Part shown: piece after piece, positions 16,661 through 25,289 of the stretch
Layout of the letters: each line of letters opens with the position of its first letter
Numbering within the stretch: position 1 is the stretch's first letter
NCBI GenBank assembly: GCA_020440825.1
Contig: JAGRNJ010000009.1
Span: 36,953-81,443 of the forward strand
DNA length: 44,491 nucleotides
Source of the DNA: Leptospiraceae bacterium
Lineage (GTDB): Bacteria > Spirochaetota > Leptospiria > Turneriellales > Turneriellaceae
Direction of reading: 5' to 3'
Program-made: the position numbers and the translations under genes
Notes under the pieces: generated by a model
Database searches by the model: none
What the model was told of the DNA's origin: nothing
The model's input: the letters and a program-made list of their open reading frames with translations, nothing else

Positions 16661-17554
16661 ATTTTCAAATTCAGCAACAATCATATCACCCAGATGAAAA
16701 TGCCGGGCCATTTCATCAAAAACCGTCTTTGAAAATTTAAACATGAGGTCCGGATTCTCGCGGGAGGTCAAACCTGAACCATAGGTAAATGATCTCTGCA
16801 TCTGCAATCCGTAGCGGGATGCCCAGTCGCGCAGAGAATCTTTGGTAAAATAATAGAGATGTTCAGGAACATTCAAATAGCGCCAATTTTGACCTTGAAA
16901 TCGCGCAAAAAATCCCAGATGGCAGGTCGAAATATATAATTTCCCGCCAGGCTTTAAAATTCTGGAAATTCGACGAAAGAATTCTCCTGGTTCGGGTAAA
17001 TGTTCAATACTGGCCCAAAGGGTCACAAGATCAAAACTGTGTGACTTAAAAGGAGTCGTTAAAAAATCACCCTGGTGTAATTTTAAATTTCGCGATTTGC
17101 CAATTGCTACCATTTCTGGTGCAACGTCAATGCCCTCACCACACCAGCCGTGCTGATTGAACCACTCGACGGCATGCCCCGCAGCACAACCTATATCGAG
17201 AACTTTTTTGAGACTCCCGAGATTCTTTTCCCAATCATAAAACTTGAGGTCGCGCAGATTCTTTTCCAGAGTATAAACAATACTCTTTTTGACAGCCTCT
17301 GAAGCGTAGTCTGCATAACCTCTATCGGTTCGGGCATGAAAATAAGAACCGGTATACAGTTTCTCAAGTTCTTCTGCAGTCGGGCGGGGATATACCTGCC
17401 ACAGACCACAACCGGTACATTCTTCAATAGCATAGATAGAAGAATCTGACCCTTCTTTTGAGAACAGGGAATGCACAGAGTTGCCGCATGCACTGCAGAC
17501 TCTGGCATTCTCTTTATCGTTGATCTTAGTCGACTCCGATGATGTGAACAACAT
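16628..17554 (-). CDS. Class I SAM-dependent methyltransferase with N-terminal zinc finger
   Basis: The 308-residue protein has a CxxC...CxxC finger at residues 20-23 and 46-49 (CSAC, CTGC). A Rossmann methyltransferase domain follows, with motif I LDIGCAAG at 119-126 and the ribose-binding acid in GIDVAPEM at 141-148. Later segments are LVTLWASIEHLPEP and LKPGGKLYIST. This architecture is common among methyltransferases of surface-sugar or lipid pathways. The substrate is unknown. Its start overlaps the end of the thiolase gene by 29 bases, so it belongs to the beta-oxidation-type operon at least in transcription. Confidence 0.85.
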   Translation of the reverse strand: MLFTSSESTKINDKENARVCSACGNSVHSLFSKEGSDSSIYAIEECTGCGLWQVYPRPTAEELEKLYTGSYFHARTDRGYADYASEAVKKSIVYTLEKNLRDLKFYDWEKNLGSLKKVLDIGCAAGHAVEWFNQHGWCGEGIDVAPEMVAIGKSRNLKLHQGDFLTTPFKSHSFDLVTLWASIEHLPEPGEFFRRISRILKPGGKLYISTCHLGFFARFQGQNWRYLNVPEHLYYFTKDSLRDWASRYGLQMQRSFTYGSGLTSRENPDLMFKFSKTVFDEMARHFHLGDMIVAEFENLPASSGATAT

Positions 17555-18782
17555 TGGTTGTGGCAGATCCGCCGATATTCAGGGTGGCTACGCGCTTGGC
17601 ATTTTTCACCTGATAGTCACCTGCACTGCCGGTGACCTGTTTGTAGGCATCGAGCAACTGTCTAGCTCCGGTTGCACCAACCGGATGACCTGCGCCAATT
17701 AAGCCGCCTGAAGGGTTGAAGGGAAGTTTTCCGCCGATGCGAATATCCCCTTTTTCAATCGCTTTCCAGGCTTCGCCGGGAGCAGCAAGTCCGAAATGCT
17801 CAATTGCAGCATATTCTGAAGTTGTAAAACAATCATGGGTTTCAACTGCATCAAGATCTTTTGCACCTTTGATACCTGCACGTTTGTAAGCATCTGTGAT
17901 TGCCTTACGGGTATGTGGCAATGCATATACCTTTTTGCCTGATGACTTACTCTGCGCCAGTCTGGCTTCCATAGCCTTATCATCAAATAATATCGGTGCG
18001 GTTGCATGTCCCCACCCCTGAATATAGGGCAGGTTTTTAAGTTTTAAACCATGTTTTTTTGCGTACTTTTCGGCAAACTTTTCAGAGGCCAGAAAGATAC
18101 TCGCTGCGCCGTCAGTAACCTGTGAGCAGTCGGTAATCCGAATTATACCGCCCACTGCCATGTTATACTGGCCTGTTGAGCATGCATGCTCTTTACTCAT
18201 ATACCAGTCGCGGGTTTGGGCTTTAGGGTTCTTTCTTGCATTTTCATAGTTAATCGCTGAGATTTCTGCCAGATGTTCATACTTGAGACCATAGAGTTCT
18301 TCGTAAAGGTTGCCCAGTTTACCAAACAGTTTCGGAAACGGAAACTCAACCCCTTTTGCCTCTTTCTCATACCAGGCTGCAGTTCCGAGAAAATCACCGC
18401 CACGCTTTGAGTCTACACTCTTCATCATTTCTACACCGACAATCATCGCCAGATCGTAAATACCTGCTTCAATTTCTGCTCTGGCCATGAGGGTCGCTAT
18501 CGCGCCCGATGCGCACGCAGCTTCATGACGGGAGGTTGGTTTGCCACGCAGATCTTCGCTATTATTGACAGCCATTGCGCCCATATGTCCCTGCATGGTG
18601 TATAGACCGCCGGCAAAGTTCCCAACGTGAATCGTGTCCACATCTTTGGGTTTAATGCTTGTTGCGGCAAAGGCTCCGTCCATGGCTTCCATCATCAATG
18701 CATTCAGGCCTTTTCCTTCTTTTGACCAATTACGGGCGAAATCTGTCTGGTAACCGCCCAATATGTATACTTTTTTTCCCAT
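17526..18782 (-). CDS. SCP2-type thiolase / acetyl-CoA acyltransferase
   Basis: The 418-residue thiolase has the acyl-accepting Cys90 in HEAACASGA, the HDCFT motif, and the C-terminal GLIGAGHPVGATG with the catalytic His; Cys in HDCFT replaces the usual second cysteine location, as in SCP-x/SCP2-type thiolases. It cleaves 3-ketoacyl-CoA or condenses acyl-CoAs. I chose the ATG at 18782 because GAGGAG lies six bases upstream. The gene begins 14 bases after the 3-hydroxyacyl-CoA dehydrogenase stop, so successive steps of beta-oxidation are encoded together. Confidence 0.92.
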   Translation of the reverse strand: MGKKVYILGGYQTDFARNWSKEGKGLNALMMEAMDGAFAATSIKPKDVDTIHVGNFAGGLYTMQGHMGAMAVNNSEDLRGKPTSRHEAACASGAIATLMARAEIEAGIYDLAMIVGVEMMKSVDSKRGGDFLGTAAWYEKEAKGVEFPFPKLFGKLGNLYEELYGLKYEHLAEISAINYENARKNPKAQTRDWYMSKEHACSTGQYNMAVGGIIRITDCSQVTDGAASIFLASEKFAEKYAKKHGLKLKNLPYIQGWGHATAPILFDDKAMEARLAQSKSSGKKVYALPHTRKAITDAYKRAGIKGAKDLDAVETHDCFTTSEYAAIEHFGLAAPGEAWKAIEKGDIRIGGKLPFNPSGGLIGAGHPVGATGARQLLDAYKQVTGSAGDYQVKNAKRVATLNIGGSATTNVVHIIGVD

Positions 18783-18796
18783 TTGATTCTCCTCGT

Positions 18797-20083
18797 TTAG
18801 CGTCCGATCAAAAACCGGCTGATATCCGGAATTTGGCATTTGTTTTTCTTCTCATTTTTCGTGAGTTCGGCAGGAACCGGCAGTTTTTCTTTTACCATCA
18901 GTTTGGCTGTTTCTTCACCACCGCCCAGCAGCTGTACCCAACCTGAGGCAGGCATCCAGCTGAAGCCCGATGACATTACCCGGTCGATACCATGTATACC
19001 ATCTTCGAGCGGGGTTACTTCGCCGATTCTCGCATAACTGTATGACACATAGCCTAGAATAAAATGTCTGACAATGGCCGCCTCTTCGCCGGGCTCATTC
19101 TTAATAATATCCACTGCGGCACTGTATAGACCATCATAGATGAGGCCTTTGACTTTCTCAACCCAGTCGAGCTTGTATTTCTCAGCGGGTTTGAACGACA
19201 AAGTACTGATATCCAATACTGTTTTATTTTTATTTTCGTCCCGATTGAAAAAGCCGCCGGCCCCTCGTGCCTTACGGCCCAGCATCCCGCGTTCGATCAT
19301 GGTATGCATATAGGCAGGCATTTTGTAGGTTTCTATTCTTTCATCTTTCACATTTGCATAAACGTTCTCGACAATTGCTTTATGAACATCCAGACCAACC
19401 AGATCTATCGTGGCCAAAGGTGGCATTGCCCGCCCGGTGTATGGCCCAAGCAGATAATCAATTTTTTCAACGCCGTATTTTTCTGCGTATAAGGCGGCTT
19501 CGTTCAGGAATTGAAAGCCAATGCGGTTACCGGCAAATGCAGGTACATCATGGGTTACGATATTCGCACGGCCAAGAACTTCATCACAAAATTTTGTAAC
19601 AAATTTACGCACATCTTTGCTGACATTAGGATGAAAAATCAACTCATTGGCCAGTAACTTACCTGGAGGGTTATAAAAATGCGTACCCATAAAATGTGCT
19701 TGAAAATCGGGATCACGTCCCTCTGCCATCGCTCGTATGGACAATCCAGAAGAAACTGTCGAGACAATACTGCCTTTCTTTCTTACTTTTTCTATACGTG
19801 AGAAAAATTCATTTTTAATATTCATGTCTTCTGCGAGTCCTTCAAAGATCCAGTCACAATCTGGTATTTCTTTTTCAAGATCATCATAAGAACGGGGAGT
19901 AATTACATCGCGCAGAACATCACTGCGGGCCTGACCAACAGCAGCGTCAATACCTGCCTGGGCTTTTTCTACACTGCGTGCAAAATAGACGCACTGGATT
20001 CCGGCCTGGGCGAATATGCCGCCAGACAGCGATCCCATATTGCCACTGGCACCTAAGACCGCAATTTTTTTTATTTTTTGCAT
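18797..20083 (-). CDS. 3-hydroxyacyl-CoA dehydrogenase
   Basis: This NAD-dependent dehydrogenase oxidises 3-hydroxyacyl-CoA. The Rossmann motif is GASGNMG at 11-17. The active-site segment HFMGTHFYNPP carries the likely catalytic His135. NRIGFQFLNEAALYAEKYGV (186-205) opens the C-terminal dimerisation domain, which contains DLVGLDVHKAI. At 428 residues it is longer than a bare dehydrogenase (about 290) and carries a duplicated or extended C-terminal domain but no enoyl-CoA hydratase. The ATG at 20083 has GGAGGG seven bases upstream. It is the first gene of the run dehydrogenase-thiolase-methyltransferase. Confidence 0.92.
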   Translation of the reverse strand: MQKIKKIAVLGASGNMGSLSGGIFAQAGIQCVYFARSVEKAQAGIDAAVGQARSDVLRDVITPRSYDDLEKEIPDCDWIFEGLAEDMNIKNEFFSRIEKVRKKGSIVSTVSSGLSIRAMAEGRDPDFQAHFMGTHFYNPPGKLLANELIFHPNVSKDVRKFVTKFCDEVLGRANIVTHDVPAFAGNRIGFQFLNEAALYAEKYGVEKIDYLLGPYTGRAMPPLATIDLVGLDVHKAIVENVYANVKDERIETYKMPAYMHTMIERGMLGRKARGAGGFFNRDENKNKTVLDISTLSFKPAEKYKLDWVEKVKGLIYDGLYSAAVDIIKNEPGEEAAIVRHFILGYVSYSYARIGEVTPLEDGIHGIDRVMSSGFSWMPASGWVQLLGGGEETAKLMVKEKLPVPAELTKNEKKNKCQIPDISRFLIGR

Positions 20084-20195
20084 TGATTTCCCTCCAATTC
20101 AAGCGTGGTTAGGGAAGGTTTTACAAAGTTTGCCACACAGACAAGTAGAATACGATCAACGCGTTCTGCGAGATTATTGCAAACAACTAAGGAAT

Positions 20196-20229
20196 CTCTG
20201 AAAAAATGCATGGAGGGACTTTTTCAGAG
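20196..20229. repeat. Inverted repeat between lon and the beta-oxidation operon
   Basis: Perfect ten-base arms CTCTGAAAAA (20196-20205) and TTTTTCAGAG (20220-20229) are separated by 14 bases containing ATGCAT. It lies about 115 bases upstream of the dehydrogenase start and 77 bases downstream of the lon stop. It could be a weak lon terminator or an operator for the fatty-acid operon; neither is proven. Confidence 0.45.
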
Positions 20230-20305
20230 GTTACCTAAAAAGAAGGCAAAGGGCGATATGCCATTTGCCATTGAACATCAAAGAGAAATATTAGTTTTTA
20301 CAGGC

Positions 20306-22750
20306 TCAGGATGGCTTGTTGATTTCAACCCCGGGTCTGTTCAAATGAGGGGAATAAAATGGTACCTGTCCCGGTTTGTCCCTCAAAAGTTCTTCCCCAT
20401 TGACCAGGGCCAGCTGCAGAACATTTCTCATGTGCTCCACAAAATGAAATCTCAGGTGTTCCCGCACATTGGCCGGAATTTCATCCAGGTCTTTGCGATT
20501 ATCCCGCGGACAAATAATATCCGTAATACCGCCCCGATACGCTGCCAGGCTCTTCTCTTTAAGACCGCCGATTGGCAATGCCAGACCTCTTAAAGTTATT
20601 TCTCCCGTTAAAGCAAAGTTTCCCGGTACGGGTTGCTGGGTTATTGCTGAAATCAGAGTCAATGCCATCGCAAGCCCGGCTGAGGGCCCGTCTTTCGGAA
20701 TGGCCCCTTCAGGTACATGCAGAAAAATATCTGTACGGTCAAAGAAGTCGTCACTTAAATTCAACCGATGCCCCATTGATCGTACAAAACCTAGTGCGGT
20801 ATTGGCAGATTCTTTCATTACATCCCCAAGATTACCGGTCAAGATCAGCTTTCCTTTACCGTGGGCCAATGCAGCCTCAATATTCATGATGTCCCCGCCG
20901 GCAGAGGTCCAGGCTAGACCATGAACCTGGCCGACCGTGGCCTCTTTTTCCCGAACATTGATTCGAAATTGGGGCACTCCCAAATACTTCTCTATCGATG
21001 TTTTATCGAGTTCATACTCGGTAATTTCTTTGCCAGCCAAACGACTTTCGAGAAATTCCCGGGCAATACGGCGGGTAATGCGGCCTATTTGGCGATCAAG
21101 CTCTCGTACCCCTGCTTCCCGGGTATACCCTCGAATAATGCGGGCGATGCTTTTATTGTTAAAATCAATTTTCAGTTCTTTTGTGCCTGTGTTTTCCATC
21201 TGGCGGGCAATGAGATAGCGACGGGCAATCTGGATTTTCTCCATTTCTGTATAGCCCGAGAGACGAACAATCTCAAGTCGATCTTGCAGCGGTTCGGGAA
21301 TACTGTGCACTACATTGGCAGTACACAGAAACAGCACTTGGGAAAGATCGTATGGCAGTTCCATATAGTGGTCGGTAAATTCTGAATTCTGTTCAGGATC
21401 CAGGACTTCGAGTAAAGCGGCGGATGGATTTCCCCGGTAGTCAGAGGACATTTTATCAATTTCATCGAGTAAAATTACGGGATTCACCGTGCCTGCTTTT
21501 TTCATTGTCGAGATAATTCTGCCGGGCAATGCCCCGATATAAGTACGACGGTGGCCGCGTATCTCGGCTTCGTCTCTTACCCCACCCAGAGAAATTCGGG
21601 CAAATGTTCTGCCCAGACATTTGGCCAGAGATTTAGCCAGCGAAGTTTTGCCAACCCCGGGAGGACCAACTAAACACAGCACCGGACCCGGACTGTTCGG
21701 ACGCAATTGTCGAACCGCGATAAATTCGAGAATTCGGTCTTTAATTTTTTCCAGACTATAATGACTCTCTTCGAGAATCTCTGCCGCTACCTGCATATCT
21801 GCAGCGTCTATTGTGAGATCATCGGCATGACCACCCCAGGGTAAATCGAGAATCCAGTCGAGATAATTGCGAACGACGGTCGATTCAGCAGACAGTGGCG
21901 GCATTTTTTCAAGGCGCTTTAATTCTGTCTCTGCGCGACTCTTTACCTCGTCTGGCAGGTTTCTGTCTTCAATCTTCTGCCGATAAGCATCAAATTCATC
22001 AGGCTCACCTTCGCTCATCTCATCGCGAATTACTTTCATCTGCTCATTGAGATAAAAATGCCGCTGCATTTTATCCATTTGAGAGCGAACTTTTTCCTGA
22101 ATTCTGTTCTCGAGTTGCTGCAGTTCTACCTGCCCTTCAAGGGATGTTTTTACTTTCTCGATTCGTTCTGTAAGCTGTAAGGTCTCAAGAATATTCTGTT
22201 TTTGCTGAAATGAAATGGGCAACAGATGTGCGATAGAATCTGTAATATGCAGAGGATCTTTTTTCTGGTTCAATTCTGCGATAAATTCGGGGGCTACAGT
22301 TGAATTGTCTTTATTGAAAGTTTCGAATGCAGTTTGCAGCTTTTCAAGAGATCGCGCAGCAATTTCAGCTTCTCTACTACCCTCTTTGGGCAGTTCGACG
22401 GTTACCGGTGAAACCAGCGCAGAGGCAAAAGTTTCCTGTTCTTCGATTTCAGCCAGTTCAACACTGTGCAAACCTTCTACCAGAATTTTGAATGTGCCAT
22501 CGGGCATTTTCAACAGCTGCAGAATCTCAACTACCGTTCCGATTGCAAACAGGTCTTCCCGTGCCGGTAACACTGTGTCTGTTTTTTGCTGGGTAAAAAC
22601 GGCCAGCAGACGATTGCCATCCATCGCCAGTCGAACCGCTTCCATAGAACGATCACGACCGACATAGAGAGAAGATACACTGCGCGGGAAGAGTACCATA
22701 TCGCGCAGTGGTAACAGGGGGTATTTTACAAAAGATTTTTTTTCATGCAT
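20306..22750 (-). CDS. lon: ATP-dependent Lon protease
   Basis: Lon degrades misfolded and regulatory proteins in the cytoplasm. The 814-residue protein has the N-terminal substrate domain (YPLLPLRDMVLFP onwards, about 9-205), Walker A GPPGVGKTS and Walker B VILLDEIDKM in the AAA+ module, and a C-terminal Ser-Lys protease domain. Ser690 lies in KDGPSAG and Lys733 in GGLKEK; the 43-residue spacing is that of E. coli Lon. The start is eight bases after the clpX stop, without a strong ribosome binding site, so it is probably translated as part of the clpP-clpX-lon operon. Confidence 0.97.
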   Translation of the reverse strand: MHEKKSFVKYPLLPLRDMVLFPRSVSSLYVGRDRSMEAVRLAMDGNRLLAVFTQQKTDTVLPAREDLFAIGTVVEILQLLKMPDGTFKILVEGLHSVELAEIEEQETFASALVSPVTVELPKEGSREAEIAARSLEKLQTAFETFNKDNSTVAPEFIAELNQKKDPLHITDSIAHLLPISFQQKQNILETLQLTERIEKVKTSLEGQVELQQLENRIQEKVRSQMDKMQRHFYLNEQMKVIRDEMSEGEPDEFDAYRQKIEDRNLPDEVKSRAETELKRLEKMPPLSAESTVVRNYLDWILDLPWGGHADDLTIDAADMQVAAEILEESHYSLEKIKDRILEFIAVRQLRPNSPGPVLCLVGPPGVGKTSLAKSLAKCLGRTFARISLGGVRDEAEIRGHRRTYIGALPGRIISTMKKAGTVNPVILLDEIDKMSSDYRGNPSAALLEVLDPEQNSEFTDHYMELPYDLSQVLFLCTANVVHSIPEPLQDRLEIVRLSGYTEMEKIQIARRYLIARQMENTGTKELKIDFNNKSIARIIRGYTREAGVRELDRQIGRITRRIAREFLESRLAGKEITEYELDKTSIEKYLGVPQFRINVREKEATVGQVHGLAWTSAGGDIMNIEAALAHGKGKLILTGNLGDVMKESANTALGFVRSMGHRLNLSDDFFDRTDIFLHVPEGAIPKDGPSAGLAMALTLISAITQQPVPGNFALTGEITLRGLALPIGGLKEKSLAAYRGGITDIICPRDNRKDLDEIPANVREHLRFHFVEHMRNVLQLALVNGEELLRDKPGQVPFYSPHLNRPGVEINKPS

Positions 22751-22758
22751 ACAAAGTC

Positions 22759-24126
22759 TCAGGCCATTTTCTCAGGGGGTATGAGAAAATTATCGTCTTC
22801 CTGAGAATTCTCTTTAGCTTCTTCTTTGGCTTTACGCCGGTTTTTGTCTGCTTCAGAGAGAAACATGATCTGTGGACGTTCCCCTTTGGTAACGACTTCT
22901 TCATTGATAATGACCTCTGATACCCCTTTCATAGAAGGAATTTCAAACATTAAATCATTCATCAATTCTTCCATAATGGCCCGCAGACCACGGGCACCCG
23001 TCTCCCGCTTGAGGCCCAATCGGGCAATTTCTCGAATTGCCTCTTCTGTAAAGGTCAGCTTCACGCCTTCAATTTCAAAGATGGCTTGAAACTGCTTCAC
23101 CAGGGCGTTTCTGGGCTCAGAAAGAATCTGCACCAGCATATCTTCATCGAGCGGGTCTAAAGAACGAACTACAGGCAACCGGCCAATAAACTCGGGTATT
23201 AAACCATATTTCATTAAATCGTCAGGGGTAGTCATTCTCAAGAAACGAAAGCGCTCAGTCTTTTTCTTGGATTTGACCTGGCTGTCAAAACCCATTGAGG
23301 TCTTCTCTACTCTCTGGCGAATAATATCTTCGAGGCCTTCAAATGCCCCGCCGCAGATAAACAGAATGTTTTTCGTATTGATATGCAAAAACTCCTGATG
23401 AGGGTGTTTTCGCCCGCCCACCGGCGGAACATTGGCAACTGTACCTTCGAGAATTTTCAAAAGTGCCTGCTGTACACCTTCACCCGAAACATCGCGCGTG
23501 ATTGACGGGTTATCGCCCTTGCGAGCCACCTTATCAATTTCATCAATATAGATGATACCCATTTCTGCTTTCGCAACATCCTGTTCTGCGTTCTGGTAAA
23601 GACGCAACAGTATATTCTCTACGTCTTCGCCGACATAACCGGCCTCAGTAAGAGCTGTCGCATCAACGATTGCAACCGGAACATGCAAAATTTTGGCAAG
23701 TGACTGGGCCAGGAGCGTCTTGCCCGAGCCCGTGGGACCGATCAGCATGATGTTTGATTTTTCTATTTCGACATGGGTTTTCTCTGCCTGTCCGGACTTT
23801 TTAGCCTTTGCTGCCGGTTTTTTCTGGTCATGGTTCAGCCGTTTATAGTGATTATAAACCGCTACTGACAGTGCTCTTTTCGCTTCATCTTGCCCGATTA
23901 CAAATTCATCGAGGAACTGCTTAATTTCTTTCGGTTTTGGCAGATTCTTAAAACCTGTCGAGGGAGTCCCCGAGTCTTCATCTTCACTGAGAATCTGATT
24001 GCAAAGTTCAACACATTCGTCGCAGATAAAGACTGCGGGACCGGCAATTAACCGGGAAACTTCATTCTGCTCTTTACCACAGAAACTGCAGTAGTAATTA
24101 TCATTTGAGTTTTTCTTTTTTTCCAT
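22759..24126 (-). CDS. clpX: ClpX AAA+ unfoldase
   Basis: ClpX unfolds substrates and feeds them to ClpP. The 455-residue protein has the four-Cys zinc domain (Cys13, Cys16, Cys35, Cys38), Walker A GPTGSGKT at 130-137, Walker [10 protein letters not shown], and the pore loop GYVG. The ClpP-docking IGF loop reads MGF ([10 protein letters not shown]). A Lys/Ala-rich insert at about 101-120 lies before Walker A. The start has AGGAG eight bases upstream and lies five bases after the clpP stop. Confidence 0.97.
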   Translation of the reverse strand: MEKKKNSNDNYYCSFCGKEQNEVSRLIAGPAVFICDECVELCNQILSEDEDSGTPSTGFKNLPKPKEIKQFLDEFVIGQDEAKRALSVAVYNHYKRLNHDQKKPAAKAKKSGQAEKTHVEIEKSNIMLIGPTGSGKTLLAQSLAKILHVPVAIVDATALTEAGYVGEDVENILLRLYQNAEQDVAKAEMGIIYIDEIDKVARKGDNPSITRDVSGEGVQQALLKILEGTVANVPPVGGRKHPHQEFLHINTKNILFICGGAFEGLEDIIRQRVEKTSMGFDSQVKSKKKTERFRFLRMTTPDDLMKYGLIPEFIGRLPVVRSLDPLDEDMLVQILSEPRNALVKQFQAIFEIEGVKLTFTEEAIREIARLGLKRETGARGLRAIMEELMNDLMFEIPSMKGVSEVIINEEVVTKGERPQIMFLSEADKNRRKAKEEAKENSQEDDNFLIPPEKMA

Positions 24127-24131
24127 GAAAG

Positions 24132-24722
24132 TTACTCCTGGCTACGGCTTTCAATAATTGTATCAATGATTCCGTATTTGAGAGATTCTTCGGCATTCAT
24201 ATAAAAGTCCCGGTCTGTCTGTTGTTCGATTTTTTCGAGAGACTGGGAGGTATGCTTGGTATAGATTCTGTTCAACGTATCCCGAATGCGCAGTACTTCA
24301 TTGGCCTGTATCTCAATATCTGTTGCCTGACCACTCGCCCCGCCCAATGGTTGGTGCATATGAATTCGAGAGTGAGGTAACGCTGCCCGCTTGCCCTTGG
24401 TTCCGGCGGCAAGCAGCAAAGCAGCAATATTGCTTGCTGAACCCAGACAGACCGTGCGTACATCGGGACGAATCAATTGCATGGTATCGTAGATAGCAAG
24501 CCCTGAAGCTATATATCCGCCGGGAGAGTTGATATAGATGTAGATATCTTTCTCGGGATCTTCTGATTCCAGAAACAGCAGCTGGGCAATGATGATGTTT
24601 GCATAGGCATCATCAATTCCGTAGCCTAGAAAAATGATTCTGTCTTTTAAAAGACGGGAATAAATATCATATTGCCGTTCTCCGCGGCTTGTCTGTTCAA
24701 TTACTATTGGTGCGTATGCCAT
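24132..24722 (-). CDS. clpP: ClpP protease subunit with altered catalytic serine position
   Basis: The 196-residue protein aligns without gaps with Clp[43 protein letters not shown] and [10 protein letters not shown]. His123 and Asp172 of the catalytic triad are present. At the nucleophile the usual G-x-A-A-S-M-G reads G-S-A-S-N-I-A, placing Asn98 where the catalytic Ser belongs and a serine at 97. The reading was checked on the DNA (24429-24434). Either Ser97 acts as a shifted nucleophile, or this subunit is inactive and pairs with a second ClpP, as in spirochaetes with two paralogues. AAGGAG lies six bases before the ATG. It heads the clpP-clpX-lon operon. Confidence 0.93.
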   Translation of the reverse strand: MAYAPIVIEQTSRGERQYDIYSRLLKDRIIFLGYGIDDAYANIIIAQLLFLESEDPEKDIYIYINSPGGYIASGLAIYDTMQLIRPDVRTVCLGSASNIAALLLAAGTKGKRAALPHSRIHMHQPLGGASGQATDIEIQANEVLRIRDTLNRIYTKHTSQSLEKIEQQTDRDFYMNAEESLKYGIIDTIIESRSQE

Positions 24723-24761
24723 TGTTCTCCTTTACGACGATTTCAATCGAGCTGTAAATAA

Positions 24762-24791
24762 AATATAATCTAATCCTGTTAGGTTTGTCCA
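24762..24791 (-). promoter_or_regulatory. Candidate promoter of the clpP-clpX-lon operon
   Basis: On the minus strand TGGACA (24791-24786) is followed after 18 bases by TATATT (24767-24762). This places transcription about 30-35 bases upstream of the clpP ATG. The -35 lies within the last codons of the upstream membrane-protein gene. Confidence 0.5.
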
Positions 24792-25204
24792 GTATCCGTG
24801 TTTTTATGCTGCAGTGCCAAAATGGTGATAATGACACTTGAAACGAAAAAGGCCATCCACCCTGCCCAAAAAACTGTCGATATCCAGTTTTGCCACTGGG
24901 CAAAGGCAATTACTGCCCCGATCCCGCACGACAGCCACCAGCCTACACACTTGGGACAGCGGGACCAACGGTACAGGTAACTTTGCCACAGTTTTCCCGT
25001 TTCATTCAGATTCAGAAATGGGATTGCCGGGAAAAGCCGGGTTGCACAGAAAAAGGCAATCGGGACAGTCATCGCCGCTGCTACGGCCATTTTAATCAGA
25101 AATACTTTGTTTGCCACTGCCCACATTAAAAAGTTTTCAGTACCAATACTCTTTACCAGAAATACGGATGCCAACAGCAGGATTCCTAAATGCCGAATCA
25201 GCAT
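24779..25204 (-). CDS. Small membrane protein with CPKC motif
   Basis: The 141-residue protein has about four hydrophobic segments (around residues 5-20, 30-57, 90-107, 112-130). A Cys-Pro-Lys-Cys-x-Gly-Trp-Trp motif precedes the third helix (RCPKCVGWWLS). That motif resembles the conserved CxxCxGxW of DUF1360-type membrane proteins, though I cannot confirm the family. It lies upstream of clpP on the same strand with a 56-base gap. The ATG at 25204 lacks a strong ribosome binding site. Confidence 0.55.
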   Translation of the reverse strand: MLIRHLGILLLASVFLVKSIGTENFLMWAVANKVFLIKMAVAAAMTVPIAFFCATRLFPAIPFLNLNETGKLWQSYLYRWSRCPKCVGWWLSCGIGAVIAFAQWQNWISTVFWAGWMAFFVSSVIITILALQHKNTDTGQT

Positions 25205-25289
25205 AGCCCGAATTTAGAGACATAATATGGCCCGTCAAGGCAAAAGGTTTAACTCTTTACACCGCCATTTGAGTTGACGGCCTGCACTT

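Noticed and set aside
20469..20924. A 151-codon open frame on the plus strand inside lon
   Set aside because: It lies antisense to the conserved protease domain, shows no family features, and is explained by the codon pattern of lon.
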